From assembly GCA_013286315.1 (NCBI GenBank), contig JABDFX010000007.1, positions 1-64,000 on the forward strand: DNA of 64,000 nt, in the 5' to 3' direction. The DNA is from Bacteroidota bacterium (lineage in GTDB: Bacteria > Bacteroidota > Bacteroidia > Chitinophagales > Chitinophagaceae). The position numbers and the translations under genes were made by a program. The notes below the pieces were generated by a model. It did no database searches. It had not been told where the DNA came from and saw only the letters and a program-made list of their open reading frames with translations. Positions 50,870-60,365 of this stretch are shown here, in pieces (the first letter of the stretch is position 1; each line of letters opens with the position of its first letter).

Positions 50870-52141
50870 ATGGAGGAAGAAAAAAATAATATTAAATATT
50901 CCGCGGAATATATCCGTAAATACCTATACGGACAGTTGTCTGATCAGGCCATGCAGGCATTGGAGAAAGCGGCACTCGAAGATCCTTTCCTGGCTGATGC
51001 TATTGAAGGAATTGAAGAAAGCCGGAAACATGCCGTTTCCTTTGAATCAGGAGTCGCAGATTTAAGAACTAAACTGAAGGAAAGAATCAGTCAAAAGAAA
51101 CGGAAATCCGGAATATTATTTCAGTTGTCGAAATGGCCAGTGGCTGCTTCTTTTATGGTAGTTATCGGTCTGGCTGTTTTCATGGTGACTTATGTAAACA
51201 AAAAACAAAAAGTCTCGCAAACAGCTCCGCTTTCTGATTCATCAAGTGTTACATTAAATAAATCTTCTCAGGAAAATTCAGTAGAAGACAGCGTAAAAAG
51301 GGATGAACCAGTAATCGCTTCAGTTAAATCCCGGGACATAAGAAAAAATATAGCAGCCAGAAAAGATAGTACATCAAGTGTAAAGGCAAACGAATCCCAG
51401 TCTGATAAAAAAACGGGGAATTATTTGGCGGCAGATTCATCCGGTTTTTTCTCTGACACAATTCATAATGCAGAAAAATTTGAAACGCTTGCGAGAAGAG
51501 ATGTTACCCCACCAGTTGCCGCCTCTGCAAAACAGGGTTTCTATGAAGAAAGAAATCCAGGTATGGTTTCAAATCCCACGGAAACACCCTCAGGCAATAA
51601 TATCATCAGGGGGCATGTCATAAACGATCAGGGAAAACCCGTTCCTTATGCGAAGGTGAATATCCGGGGATCCAATAAGCATGTTTTTACTGACACCGCC
51701 GGATTCTTTAAATTGTATATGAAGGATCCAAGACTGGCGGCCCTGGTATTTGTACAGCCTGCCGGATATGAATCTGCTTCTGTTGAACTGATACCCGACA
51801 GCAATATTACTCATACGATTCAATTGCATTCTTCCGCGACAGATGCTGATTTAAAGACACTGCCTGATGAAAAAATATCGCCATTTGTGACCGGATGGGA
51901 CGCTTTTTATCATTTTATCGACAGTAATAAAAAGATAAATACGAAGGATTCTTTAATGAAAGGTGAAGAAGTTGTATCATTTACTTTATACTCCGATGGG
52001 AAATTATCCCCCATCCGAATTGAAGAATCTCTTTCTGCCGCACATGATAAAGAAATACTTCGCCTGATTCTATTGGCACCGGCGTTAAAATTGCAGGAGA
52101 AAAAAAGAATCAGATGCGTCCTGCATATACAGTTTAAATAA
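50870..52141 (+). CDS. Membrane protein with anti-sigma-like N-terminus and CarboxypepD-reg domain
   Basis: 423 residues from ATG 50870, 16 nt after the sigma gene; an ATG at 50834 would overlap it. Residues 10-50 (YSAEYIRKYLYGQLSDQAMQ, DPFLADAIEG) resemble the cytoplasmic part of Bacteroidota anti-sigma-like partners. One helix lies near 108-127. A disordered Ser/Lys-rich region leads to a carboxypeptidase-regulatory-like domain at about 245-330 (IRGHVINDQGKPVPYAKVN). A C-terminal TonB-like piece (about 345-423) ends IRCVLHIQFK. It probably senses envelope state and holds the sigma factor. Confidence 0.8.
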   Translation: MEEEKNNIKYSAEYIRKYLYGQLSDQAMQALEKAALEDPFLADAIEGIEESRKHAVSFESGVADLRTKLKERISQKKRKSGILFQLSKWPVAASFMVVIGLAVFMVTYVNKKQKVSQTAPLSDSSSVTLNKSSQENSVEDSVKRDEPVIASVKSRDIRKNIAARKDSTSSVKANESQSDKKTGNYLAADSSGFFSDTIHNAEKFETLARRDVTPPVAASAKQGFYEERNPGMVSNPTETPSGNNIIRGHVINDQGKPVPYAKVNIRGSNKHVFTDTAGFFKLYMKDPRLAALVFVQPAGYESASVELIPDSNITHTIQLHSSATDADLKTLPDEKISPFVTGWDAFYHFIDSNKKINTKDSLMKGEEVVSFTLYSDGKLSPIRIEESLSAAHDKEILRLILLAPALKLQEKKRIRCVLHIQFK

Positions 52142-52142
52142 G

Positions 52143-52170
52143 AAAGGCCCGTTATTCACGGGCCTTTTCT
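52143..52170 (+). terminator. Terminator of the sigma factor unit
   Basis: AAAGGCCCGT pairs with ACGGGCCTTT around TATTC, followed by TCTCC. Confidence 0.8.
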
Positions 52171-52224
52171 CCTTGCTTACTCGCTGTACCACTAGCTGCC
52201 AAACAAAATATTAATGCGTTATTA

Positions 52225-54060
52225 TTATTGATATCCGGGGTTCTGTTTCAGGTAAATCTTTCCGGTAGAATTTTCTGCATCTATTTCATTCTGCGGAATA
52301 GCAAAATACTCATTGACTCCTTTTGTGAATACGGCCGTATTGTTGATCAGATAAAATCCATGCCTGTTTTTTTCAGTCGCAACATATGCATTTAAGGTTG
52401 TGGTCATTGTGCCGGTTCCATTGTCATATCGCGCTAAATCGAAGAATCGATGGCCTTCGATAGCAAGCTCAAGTCTTCTTTCAAAATAGATGGCGTTGAG
52501 TGCGGCTGTCTGTCCCATGGAACTAAATGCTCCGGGCGGATAGTTACTAACTTTATAGTTATCACCCGGTGTTGTTTGCGGCGAATACGTGCTGGTGGTT
52601 GCGTCATAAGTTGCATTCAGATAAACAAATCCCGCTGGATTAGCCGCCCTTGTGCGAACCATATTTACATACGTTTCAGCCTGGTCGAGACTTCCTATCT
52701 GGGCTTCGCATTCTGCATCCCACAACAGTACATCTGCATACCGGCAGAGATTTACATTATTGGCTGCAACTTCTGCGGCGCCCCAGAAAACAGTTTCAGT
52801 AGATGAATACTTGCCTTGCTGGCTGAGCGCATACGCATTCTTTTTGGGAACAAAAAATCCGTCATTTGTCTGGTCGCGAATCCAGGTCGTGTCAATGGTT
52901 CCCCAATCGAAATAGGGTTCGCCGGGTCTGCCAACGGCCCAATCGAGACGTGGATCCACAGTACCGGTCCATGGATTTGTGCTGGCGCTCACCAGTGGAG
53001 CATTATTAAAGCTTCCGTCTAAAAGAGGAAGTCCATTCGCATCGGTTTTATAAGCCTGTACAAGGTTCCAGGAAGGATTGTCAAATCCACAGCAACCCGG
53101 ACCATGATTGTATGGATAATTCAACTCATCACCCGTATTACCATTACCACCATTGGTTGCAATCGCTGATCCGTCATTTACAGAAGTCTGGCATTGAAAA
53201 ACAGCTTCCGCAGCGGTCTTTTGCGTGGCCGGATTAAAATTATCCTGATAATTAAGAGAAAGAGCATATTTGGTACCACTTGAAGTCGTGCCGCTGGCTA
53301 TGATCTGATCGAGCAATGCTTTTGCATCTGTGTAGTCGTGTTGGAACATATATGCTTTTGCCAGGAAAGCCATCGCAGCCCATTTATTCACCCGTCCGAT
53401 ATTGGGTTGTGTGTTCGGCAAATTATCCACTGCATATTTTAAATCGGCCACAATCTTTGGCCATATGTCAATGTATTGGCCGCCCGTGTAATTGGGAACA
53501 TTCAGGTTATTATTCACATAAGAAATATTCTCATCCGCATAAGGAAAATTGTTCCACAATTTTTTCCCTTCCAAATGATAGAATCCGCGCAGAAATCTTG
53601 CTTCAGCCGTGTACTCTACCGTATCAGCGGGTGCCAGACCTTTAGACAGACGCATGGTACGAATTACATCATTTGACCTTTGAATGCCCGTAAAAAGAAC
53701 AACCCATTTCTCATCGAGATAATTGGTTTGTGTGGCCTGCGCCAGCGACCAGGTCATAAGGGGTATCGCATCCGGCTGATCCGAAGGTGTGGAACCCTTG
53801 TAGGCATCATCGGCACATTCATTCCCATATACGTAGTTGGAAGCGCCACTCCCATTTCCAAGATTTTGACCAGGAACATTTTCCCCGGATAAAAGCACAT
53901 AGGCTCCGATCAGCAATCCCTGGACGCCCGAGTTGTTAGTGACATTGGAAGCTAGTAACGACCCCTGAGGCTGTAGATTTAGTTGTTTGTTGCACGCATA
54001 TATGATAAACGAAGCGAGTACCGTAGTTGCGGGCAATATCCATTTAAATAATTTTTTCAT
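52225..54060 (-). CDS. SusD/RagB outer-membrane lipoprotein
   Basis: 611 residues. The lipoprotein signal ends IIYAC with Cys23. Tetratricopeptide-like helices carry the SusD fold (AEARFLRGFYHLEGKKLW, KWAAMAFLAKAYMFQHDY) and the closing RagB block (YFERRLELAIEGHRFFDLAR). It caps its SusC transporter and binds the incoming substrate. The gene follows SusC by 20 nt. The ligand could be glycan or another polymer and is not predictable. Confidence 0.93.
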   Translation of the reverse strand: MKKLFKWILPATTVLASFIIYACNKQLNLQPQGSLLASNVTNNSGVQGLLIGAYVLLSGENVPGQNLGNGSGASNYVYGNECADDAYKGSTPSDQPDAIPLMTWSLAQATQTNYLDEKWVVLFTGIQRSNDVIRTMRLSKGLAPADTVEYTAEARFLRGFYHLEGKKLWNNFPYADENISYVNNNLNVPNYTGGQYIDIWPKIVADLKYAVDNLPNTQPNIGRVNKWAAMAFLAKAYMFQHDYTDAKALLDQIIASGTTSSGTKYALSLNYQDNFNPATQKTAAEAVFQCQTSVNDGSAIATNGGNGNTGDELNYPYNHGPGCCGFDNPSWNLVQAYKTDANGLPLLDGSFNNAPLVSASTNPWTGTVDPRLDWAVGRPGEPYFDWGTIDTTWIRDQTNDGFFVPKKNAYALSQQGKYSSTETVFWGAAEVAANNVNLCRYADVLLWDAECEAQIGSLDQAETYVNMVRTRAANPAGFVYLNATYDATTSTYSPQTTPGDNYKVSNYPPGAFSSMGQTAALNAIYFERRLELAIEGHRFFDLARYDNGTGTMTTTLNAYVATEKNRHGFYLINNTAVFTKGVNEYFAIPQNEIDAENSTGKIYLKQNPGYQ

Positions 54061-54080
54061 ATAATCTGATTTTGAAATAA

Positions 54081-57000
54081 TTAATGTATTGTAAGATTTA
54101 CCCCTACGTTATATGATTTTTGATTATTCGGGTATACCCCGCCATCAATACCAAACACGGTATTTGTTCCCGGATTCAGTTCCGGATCCAGTCCGGAATA
54201 ATTGGTGACTGTAAACAGGTTCAACGCCTGTATGTAGACCCTGAACTTATCAAAATGCATGCGCTTTAGTGTGTTTGAAACAATGCTGTAGCCAATGGTC
54301 AGGTTTCTGCATCTGAGAAAAGAACCACTTTCCATGGGATATGAATTAAACACACCTGAATTGCTGAAATTGGCGCTTTGTTCAAGCATGGGCACATTTG
54401 TTCCGGGATTGGCTACGTGAGCCGTAGGGTCTTTGATACTGGTCGGCTGTCCGTTCGCACCGATCAGCCTGGCTGAATTGAGCGCCACATTCGTGCTGAT
54501 CTGGTTACCAAATCCCTGGGGGAAATCGGTTGATGATTTTACATTATTTATAATGTCATTCCCCACCTGTGCATAAAAGAAAGTATAGAAATCAAAGTTT
54601 TTATAAGTAACCGAAATATTCAGGCCTGCGGTAAAAGATGGATTCGGATTGCCAAAAAAAGTTCTGTCATTACCATCGATCTTACCATCATGATTTACAT
54701 CGGCGTACTTGAATCGTCCGGGAGCAGCGTCCTGTTGTGTTGGAGATTTGGCCACGTCATCATAGCTTTGAAACAGACCGATCACCTGGTAGCCAAAGAA
54801 TGATCCCAGCGGATGTCCCGGTTGAATCCTGGAAGTAATAGTCTGAGCTCCTACGGGCTGATTGATGTATAAGGTTCCGGCAGGCAGGCTGACAACCTTA
54901 TTATTATAAGATGTAAAAGTACCCGTAATGTCAACTCTCAAATCTTTGTTGACCCTTCCATGATAAGTGAGCGATAAATCAATGCCCGTATTTTGAATAT
55001 TACCCGAGTTGGTAAAGGGATCCAGGGCCCCGCCATTCGTTCCCGGAACTGCCGGGACAAATAACAGTCCGCTGATAAGTTTTTTATACCAGTCAAAACT
55101 GAGATCAAATTTGTTATTTAAGAAACTTGCGTCAAATCCAACATCAGTAATAATATCCTGCTCCCAGGTCGTATTGGGGTTTCCGTACTGACTGGTGTAA
55201 AGACCTGCCACGGGTGAATTACTGGTTGCATTGATATCATAATAAGACTGGTTAATCTGCTGACCATACAAAGTATATGCATTGGTTGGATTGATATTGC
55301 TGATGGAACCCAGTTTTCCCCAACTGCCACGTATCTTAAATTCGCTTAACCAGTTGACATCCCGCAAAAAAGATTCCTGTGAAATAGCCCAGCCCGCGGA
55401 TACTGAAGGGAAAATACTATTTCGCTGTGCCGGAACAAACACTGAAGAGTTGTCACTGCGTAAAGTCCCACTGATATAATATTTCTGGTCATAATTATAA
55501 TCGATCCTTCCAAAAACAGAGAATATCGCAGTCTGATATGGTGTATAGAGACCATTGTTTCCAAGGATTCTCGAATTGTTTGTCTGGGTAGATGCCTGCC
55601 CGAAATTCAATGTCCAGAGATTAGGGGATACGGTCAGGTTACTGGAGTCTGTTATATAATAATTGCCTCTCGTTGCATTAGACCCCTGTCCGGTATTATA
55701 AATGTACTCCGTGCCACCCAGAAGACTAAAACTATGCTTATCAATCTTGTTACTATAGTTTAAAGTATTTGTCCAGATCAGGCTGGAGTTCTGACCATAA
55801 GTTTCAGTATACAAGTTGGCTGCATGATTATTTTCAGCATTTTCGTAAGGTGTGGTTGCAAAACCATTAAAATAATAGTTATCAAATGTTCCGCCGGCAC
55901 TGGTACGCACTGTAAAATGTTTCAGAAAATCAACATCAGCGAATACATTACCAATCACCTGGTAGTCCCTGTTCTGATTGTTTGCCTGGCGGTCCTGGAT
56001 GGCCACTGCATTGGAGGCGTTGCCAAGTCCCTGTGAGATACCACCTGCATAGTTTCCTGCGATATCATACACCGGAACAATATTGGGAAGCTGGTAGGCT
56101 GTATTAATAGAATTCGTACTGTTTACACCGGGTGCATTCAGATAACCCGGATTGGTTTTATACACTACAAAAGCATTTTCACCGATATGGATGTGATCAT
56201 CAGCCATACTGAAATTCGTATTGACCCTTACGGAATATCGTTTTAAACTGGTCTCGATCAAAGTACCCTCCTGGTCCAAATAATTAAACGACATGAAATA
56301 GGATGATTTGCCGGTCCCGCCGCTGGCGGATATATTATGTTCCTGAATCAATGCCGGTTTGAATATATCGTTAAACCAGTTATTTCCGTTTTGGGCTGCA
56401 AGCGTAATATGGTTGCTATATAAATTATAGTCGGCCAGACTGGTTTTCGGAGCACCCTGCGGGGCACCTGTTGGCGTGATATAATAGGGAACGACCGGCG
56501 TTGGACCATTGCCGTATTGCGGATCGGAAGCTGTAAGCCCATCATTAAATGCCTGCGCCCATTTAGCTACCCCCGTTTGGGTTGGGCTGGCGAGATCCCA
56601 GCTTTTGCTTAAGGGTCTCTGGGTTCCTACAAATCCGTCATAAGAAACTTTAACGGGACCTAATCCTCTCTTCGTCGTGATAACGATAATACCATTTGAT
56701 CCGCGAACACCATAAATCGCCGCACCCCCCGCATCTTTCAGTACCTGAAGGGATTGGATATCATTAGCATTGATATCATGCATACTTCCGGGCACACCAT
56801 CAATTAAAACCAGCGGCGCTGAATTTCCTGATGACGTGATACCCCGGATATTAACTACCGCAGGGGCACCCGGTGCACCTGAAGTTACTACGGTCACACC
56901 AGATGCTTGTCCCTGCAAAAGGGCTTCAGTACTTCCTGATGGGGTCGCCTTTAAGTCTCCCACGTTCACAATAGAAACTGCCGCAGTAATGTCCTTCTTC

Positions 57001-57368
57001 CTCTGCGATGTATAGCCGGTAACAAATACTTCATTCAGATTACCAACGGTAACAGTGAGTTGTATTTGACCAATATCGGTTTTTCCCGCAATAGGTATTA
57101 CCGCATTTTCGTATCCTACAGAAGAGACTTCGAGCTGGTTGTTGTTTTTAGGAACAACAATACTAAATTCTCCGGAGGAATCAGTTTGAGTCGCAAGCAC
57201 CGTTCCTCTCACTAACACAGTAGCGTTCCTCACGGGCTGCTGATCTGTTTTATTAATTACTTTTCCAGTAACTGTCCGTTGGGCAAATGCAGCGCATGAA
57301 AGCAGGAGAAATCCCATCAGCATGCAACACACTTTGTGAAGCCCGGTTTTTTTCTTTGGCATAAGCAA
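54081..57368 (-). CDS. SusC/RagA TonB-dependent transporter
   Basis: 1095 residues (ATG at 57362 is an alternative start). The signal peptide ends AAFAQ. A carboxypeptidase-regulatory-like domain covers about 30-115, and the plug about 120-230 with VLIDGVPGSMHDINAND and YGVRGSNGIIVITTKRG. A 22-strand barrel fills the rest, ending VGVNLTIH. It imports a ligand delivered by SusD, driven by TonB. No FecI/FecR pair is adjacent. It is the first gene of the susCD unit. Confidence 0.95.
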   Translation of the reverse strand: MLMPKKKTGLHKVCCMLMGFLLLSCAAFAQRTVTGKVINKTDQQPVRNATVLVRGTVLATQTDSSGEFSIVVPKNNNQLEVSSVGYENAVIPIAGKTDIGQIQLTVTVGNLNEVFVTGYTSQRKKDITAAVSIVNVGDLKATPSGSTEALLQGQASGVTVVTSGAPGAPAVVNIRGITSSGNSAPLVLIDGVPGSMHDINANDIQSLQVLKDAGGAAIYGVRGSNGIIVITTKRGLGPVKVSYDGFVGTQRPLSKSWDLASPTQTGVAKWAQAFNDGLTASDPQYGNGPTPVVPYYITPTGAPQGAPKTSLADYNLYSNHITLAAQNGNNWFNDIFKPALIQEHNISASGGTGKSSYFMSFNYLDQEGTLIETSLKRYSVRVNTNFSMADDHIHIGENAFVVYKTNPGYLNAPGVNSTNSINTAYQLPNIVPVYDIAGNYAGGISQGLGNASNAVAIQDRQANNQNRDYQVIGNVFADVDFLKHFTVRTSAGGTFDNYYFNGFATTPYENAENNHAANLYTETYGQNSSLIWTNTLNYSNKIDKHSFSLLGGTEYIYNTGQGSNATRGNYYITDSSNLTVSPNLWTLNFGQASTQTNNSRILGNNGLYTPYQTAIFSVFGRIDYNYDQKYYISGTLRSDNSSVFVPAQRNSIFPSVSAGWAISQESFLRDVNWLSEFKIRGSWGKLGSISNINPTNAYTLYGQQINQSYYDINATSNSPVAGLYTSQYGNPNTTWEQDIITDVGFDASFLNNKFDLSFDWYKKLISGLLFVPAVPGTNGGALDPFTNSGNIQNTGIDLSLTYHGRVNKDLRVDITGTFTSYNNKVVSLPAGTLYINQPVGAQTITSRIQPGHPLGSFFGYQVIGLFQSYDDVAKSPTQQDAAPGRFKYADVNHDGKIDGNDRTFFGNPNPSFTAGLNISVTYKNFDFYTFFYAQVGNDIINNVKSSTDFPQGFGNQISTNVALNSARLIGANGQPTSIKDPTAHVANPGTNVPMLEQSANFSNSGVFNSYPMESGSFLRCRNLTIGYSIVSNTLKRMHFDKFRVYIQALNLFTVTNYSGLDPELNPGTNTVFGIDGGVYPNNQKSYNVGVNLTIH

Positions 57369-57677
57369 TCATTGTTTTTGTTATAAAAAGAATTTTTATC
57401 TTAACAATTATCAGTTGGATTCGACCGATCCGTTTAAATGAACGATATATACTATTACTATGTCGTTGGAGTTTACAATTACTATGTCGTTGGAGTTTAC
57501 ACGAAGAGATCGGATTTTCAGCTTCTGATTTTCTACAAATAAAGAAAGGCCCTCCCGGTGAACAGGAAGGGCCTGTTCTCATTGCTTAACCATAAACCAC
57601 TAACTGCTAAACGAATTATAAACCGGATATAAAAAAAATCTCGCTTTCACCATTTGCTATTTTTTACTTTCTGATTA
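57369..57677. other. SusC upstream region with a 24-bp tandem duplication
   Basis: ATTACTATGTCGTTGGAGTT (24-bp unit including ACA end) occurs at 57454-57477 and 57478-57501 without mismatch. A terminator for the upstream minus-strand gene lies at 57547-57574. The SusC promoter should be between them and 57368. Confidence 0.75.
57547..57574 (-). terminator. Terminator of the first propeller-protein gene
   Basis: On the minus strand AGGCCCT pairs with AGGGCCT, with additional partial pairing inside, followed by TTCTTTATTT. Confidence 0.7.
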
Positions 57678-59249
57678 TTATGGTTTATCTGAATTACTCA
57701 CAAATGCGATTCGCTTACTATCGGGCGACCAGGATGGGGCGTTCAATGTACCCTGTCCGCCAAACAAATAGGCCAGCACCCTAGGCGCTCCTCCCGAAGC
57801 CGGCATTACTCTAAGCATCACTCTTTGGTATGTAGGATGCGAATTGGGATCGATGTCAATCGGGAATGAAATAAATACAATCCATTTCCCATCTGGTGAA
57901 ATATGCGGGAACCAGCTATGATACTCATCAAAAGTGATTTGCTCTTTGCCGGATCCATCCGGTTTCATGCGCCAGATCTGCATCGTGCCCGTTGGATTTG
58001 CGTTGTAGTAAATCCATTTTCCATCCGGAGAATATTCAGGACCGTCCACATGACCCTTTGTATTGAATGTGAGCTGAATTTCCTTGCCGCTGTTAATATC
58101 CTGTTTATACAGATTATAAATTCTGCTTCCGCGCTGTGCTACAAAACACACTTCTTTATTGTTTGGATTCCAGCCATGCCAGTAAGAGGGTGTTTGCTCA
58201 GTGAGCAGTCTGGGCTCACCACCCGTCAGCGGAAGAACATAAACGGCTGATCCTCCTCCCGGCATCCCGGCCCTGGAATTACTGATGGCCAGCATTTTTC
58301 CGTCGAATGAAATTCCGTGGTCATTATTGATTTTAGCTGCTGATCCCGTATTCAGTTTCTCCGGCTCACCGCCTTCTATCGGAATAGTAAATAAGGAGCC
58401 GTGATCATTGTATAATAATTTTTTCCCGTCCGGCATCCAGTTCGGTGCTTCAAACCGGCCTTTGGATTCATAAATGATCTTCCTGTTTCCATTTACAAGA
58501 TCCATTATTTCAAGGCGACAACCCATTTCTGCCTGAGGCGCAGGCTTCGCTAAAAGCGGATTCGGCTGATATGGATTTTCAATCGGATGATCAATACGAA
58601 CATTCCATACACGACCAGCGGCCAGTGTGTTCGAGTCATGTGAACATACATATATTCCAGCCAGCACCGTATCCTTCAAATCTATCAACTCGTGCTCACC
58701 TACTTCCTGAAGTGGTTCACCCGGATTCGCCATACGCATGATCAGCGTTTTACCCCTGCGCTCCAATTGCATAGTTTGCAAACCCCTCTTAGCTGCAAAA
58801 ATTTCTCCCTGGGGGTCCTGCATATAGGCGCCTTTCATAGGTCTCCATTGCAATGCGATCAGACCGTCAATATGCTTGCACCCATTCATACTCACAGCAT
58901 CCGGTGCAACTGATTCCCTGACCATCCATCCTACTTTACGATGCCCGATCGCTCCGACCGTATCACCATAAAAATCAAAATCGGCTGTCAAAATAAAGTC
59001 ACCGGAAATCTTTTTATACGTGTAATGGAACTGGTCTTCATTAAACCAGATGTTTGCTCCTGACCCTTTAATAATATAACTCTGTGTAGCGGGATCATAA
59101 GTTGAAGATCCGGCGTGTTTCACATATCCGATGTCCTGTTGGCTGTCAAAAACGCCGATCGGAGAATTTTGGGAGAAAGACGGCTGGTAAAATAAACCAA
59201 GCAGTACTAGGAGCAAAAGAAAGCGTTTCAATTTCATAAGCAGAATCAT
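57678..59249 (-). CDS. ConA-like/PD40 beta-propeller exported protein, copy 1
   Basis: 523 residues (ATG at 59237 possible) with a signal peptide ending SFSQN. Residues about 25-225 resemble a concanavalin A-like DUF1349-type domain (ISGDFILTADFDFYGD, HRKVGWMVRES, GLIALQWRP). The rest is a TolB-type propeller of PD40 repeats (SPDGKWIYYNANPTGTMQIW, SPDGKWIVFISF, WSPDSKRIAFVSNSD). No catalytic motif is seen. It is paralogous to the 60366-61877 gene and probably a periplasmic or surface binding protein of the SusCD locus. Confidence 0.85.
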   Translation of the reverse strand: MILLMKLKRFLLLLVLLGLFYQPSFSQNSPIGVFDSQQDIGYVKHAGSSTYDPATQSYIIKGSGANIWFNEDQFHYTYKKISGDFILTADFDFYGDTVGAIGHRKVGWMVRESVAPDAVSMNGCKHIDGLIALQWRPMKGAYMQDPQGEIFAAKRGLQTMQLERRGKTLIMRMANPGEPLQEVGEHELIDLKDTVLAGIYVCSHDSNTLAAGRVWNVRIDHPIENPYQPNPLLAKPAPQAEMGCRLEIMDLVNGNRKIIYESKGRFEAPNWMPDGKKLLYNDHGSLFTIPIEGGEPEKLNTGSAAKINNDHGISFDGKMLAISNSRAGMPGGGSAVYVLPLTGGEPRLLTEQTPSYWHGWNPNNKEVCFVAQRGSRIYNLYKQDINSGKEIQLTFNTKGHVDGPEYSPDGKWIYYNANPTGTMQIWRMKPDGSGKEQITFDEYHSWFPHISPDGKWIVFISFPIDIDPNSHPTYQRVMLRVMPASGGAPRVLAYLFGGQGTLNAPSWSPDSKRIAFVSNSDKP

Positions 59250-59293
59250 TTCACCAAATCTATTCTGCTATCATTCTTTAACAATATATTTTA

Positions 59294-59313
59294 CTACATC
59301 AATACCACATCAA
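59294..59313. promoter_or_regulatory. Candidate operator: ACTACATCA pair at 11-bp phase
   Basis: ACTACATCA (59294) and ACCACATCA (59305) upstream of the copy 1 propeller gene. The same arrangement occurs twice at 61948-62019. Confidence 0.5.
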
Positions 59314-59367
59314 TTTCTCAAAAACCAGGTTATTGGCTTCAATTGATACTTCATTAATACATCATCC

Positions 59368-59397
59368 CAACGCCTAAGGCCTAAAGCCTAAAGCTCC
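59368..59397. repeat. Family A words
   Basis: AACGCCTAAGGCCTAAAGCC and TAAAGCTCC are in the GCGTTA/TAACGC vocabulary. Confidence 0.5.
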
Positions 59398-59417
59398 TAT
59401 TCAATTTCAAAGAATTA

Positions 59418-59442
59418 AAAATGCCCCTTCACGGGGCATTCT
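59418..59442 (-). terminator. Terminator of the TIM-barrel gene
   Basis: AATGCCCC pairs with GGGGCATT, followed on the minus strand by TTTTTAATTC. Confidence 0.8.
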
Positions 59443-59490
59443 GAAAATCTGACTCTACTTTTTTAAAATAAACTTATTCTTTTGCATCAA

Positions 59491-60342
59491 TCACACTTTC
59501 CAGTGATCCGCGAGCCAGTTGTAGTCGTACTCAAGGCTGTCAAACGCGGTTACCGCATATTCTTCCTGTTCAATAAAATAATACTTCATACCAGCCTGCT
59601 TTGCCTGTTTCATCAGGCCAATAATATCTACGCCACCCTTTCCAAATTCCACACTCTTCTTCTCTGTCAGGCTCATATCTTTCAGATGCCATAACGGAAA
59701 TCGTCCCGGATATTTTGAAAAATAAGCAAGCGGATCTTTTCCTGCAGCAATTACCCAGCCGAGATCCATTTCCATATGAACGAGTCCCGGATTTGTATTG
59801 TCCAGCAATACATCATATAATACTTTACCGTCTACCGTGTCATATTCTGATGAATGATTATGATATCCAAACATGATTCCGCTTTTTTTACATTGTTCTC
59901 CCGCCTGATTGAACATATCGGCACTTTTCTGATAGTTCGTAACCGTTTGGCCGGGAGAAGGCAGGACAGAACAAATAATATATTCCTGTCCCGCCTCTGA
60001 CGCTTCATCGATGGATTTCTGCCAGTTCTTATCAATATGGGTGTGACCGCTGCGTAATGTCATACCCTGGTCTTTCAAAATCTTTTTTATTTCTTTTGGT
60101 TCCAGTCCGTAATAATTTCCCTTTTCACTTTGCGCCGACTCAATTTCCTGGTAACCGATTTGCCCCAGCTTTTTCAGCGTACCGACCGCATCAGCCATCA
60201 TTTCTTTTCTCACAGAATAAAGCTGAACACCTACTTTTTTGAGTTCGGGTGCACTTTCAGGTATCCTGATGAGTTCCGGAAGAATGAAAACACCAGCGCT
60301 TGCGAATGCTGTTTCTTTAAGAAAGGAGCGTCTTGATTTCAT
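59491..60342 (-). CDS. Tat-exported sugar phosphate isomerase/epimerase-like TIM barrel
   Basis: 283 residues. The N-terminus SRRSFLKETAFASAGVFIL is a twin-arginine signal, so the protein is exported folded. The rest is an AP endonuclease 2-type xylose isomerase-like barrel: VGVQLYSVRKEM, EIESAQSEKGNYYG, YHNHSSEYD, MEMDLGWVIAAGKDP and WHLKDMSL carry the metal-ligand Glu, His and Asp residues. The substrate is unknown; related periplasmic enzymes act on free or modified sugars. It sits between the two propeller paralogs. Confidence 0.88.
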   Translation of the reverse strand: MKSRRSFLKETAFASAGVFILPELIRIPESAPELKKVGVQLYSVRKEMMADAVGTLKKLGQIGYQEIESAQSEKGNYYGLEPKEIKKILKDQGMTLRSGHTHIDKNWQKSIDEASEAGQEYIICSVLPSPGQTVTNYQKSADMFNQAGEQCKKSGIMFGYHNHSSEYDTVDGKVLYDVLLDNTNPGLVHMEMDLGWVIAAGKDPLAYFSKYPGRFPLWHLKDMSLTEKKSVEFGKGGVDIIGLMKQAKQAGMKYYFIEQEEYAVTAFDSLEYDYNWLADHWKV

Positions 60343-60365
60343 ATAGCGTTTTAAAGTTGAAAATT

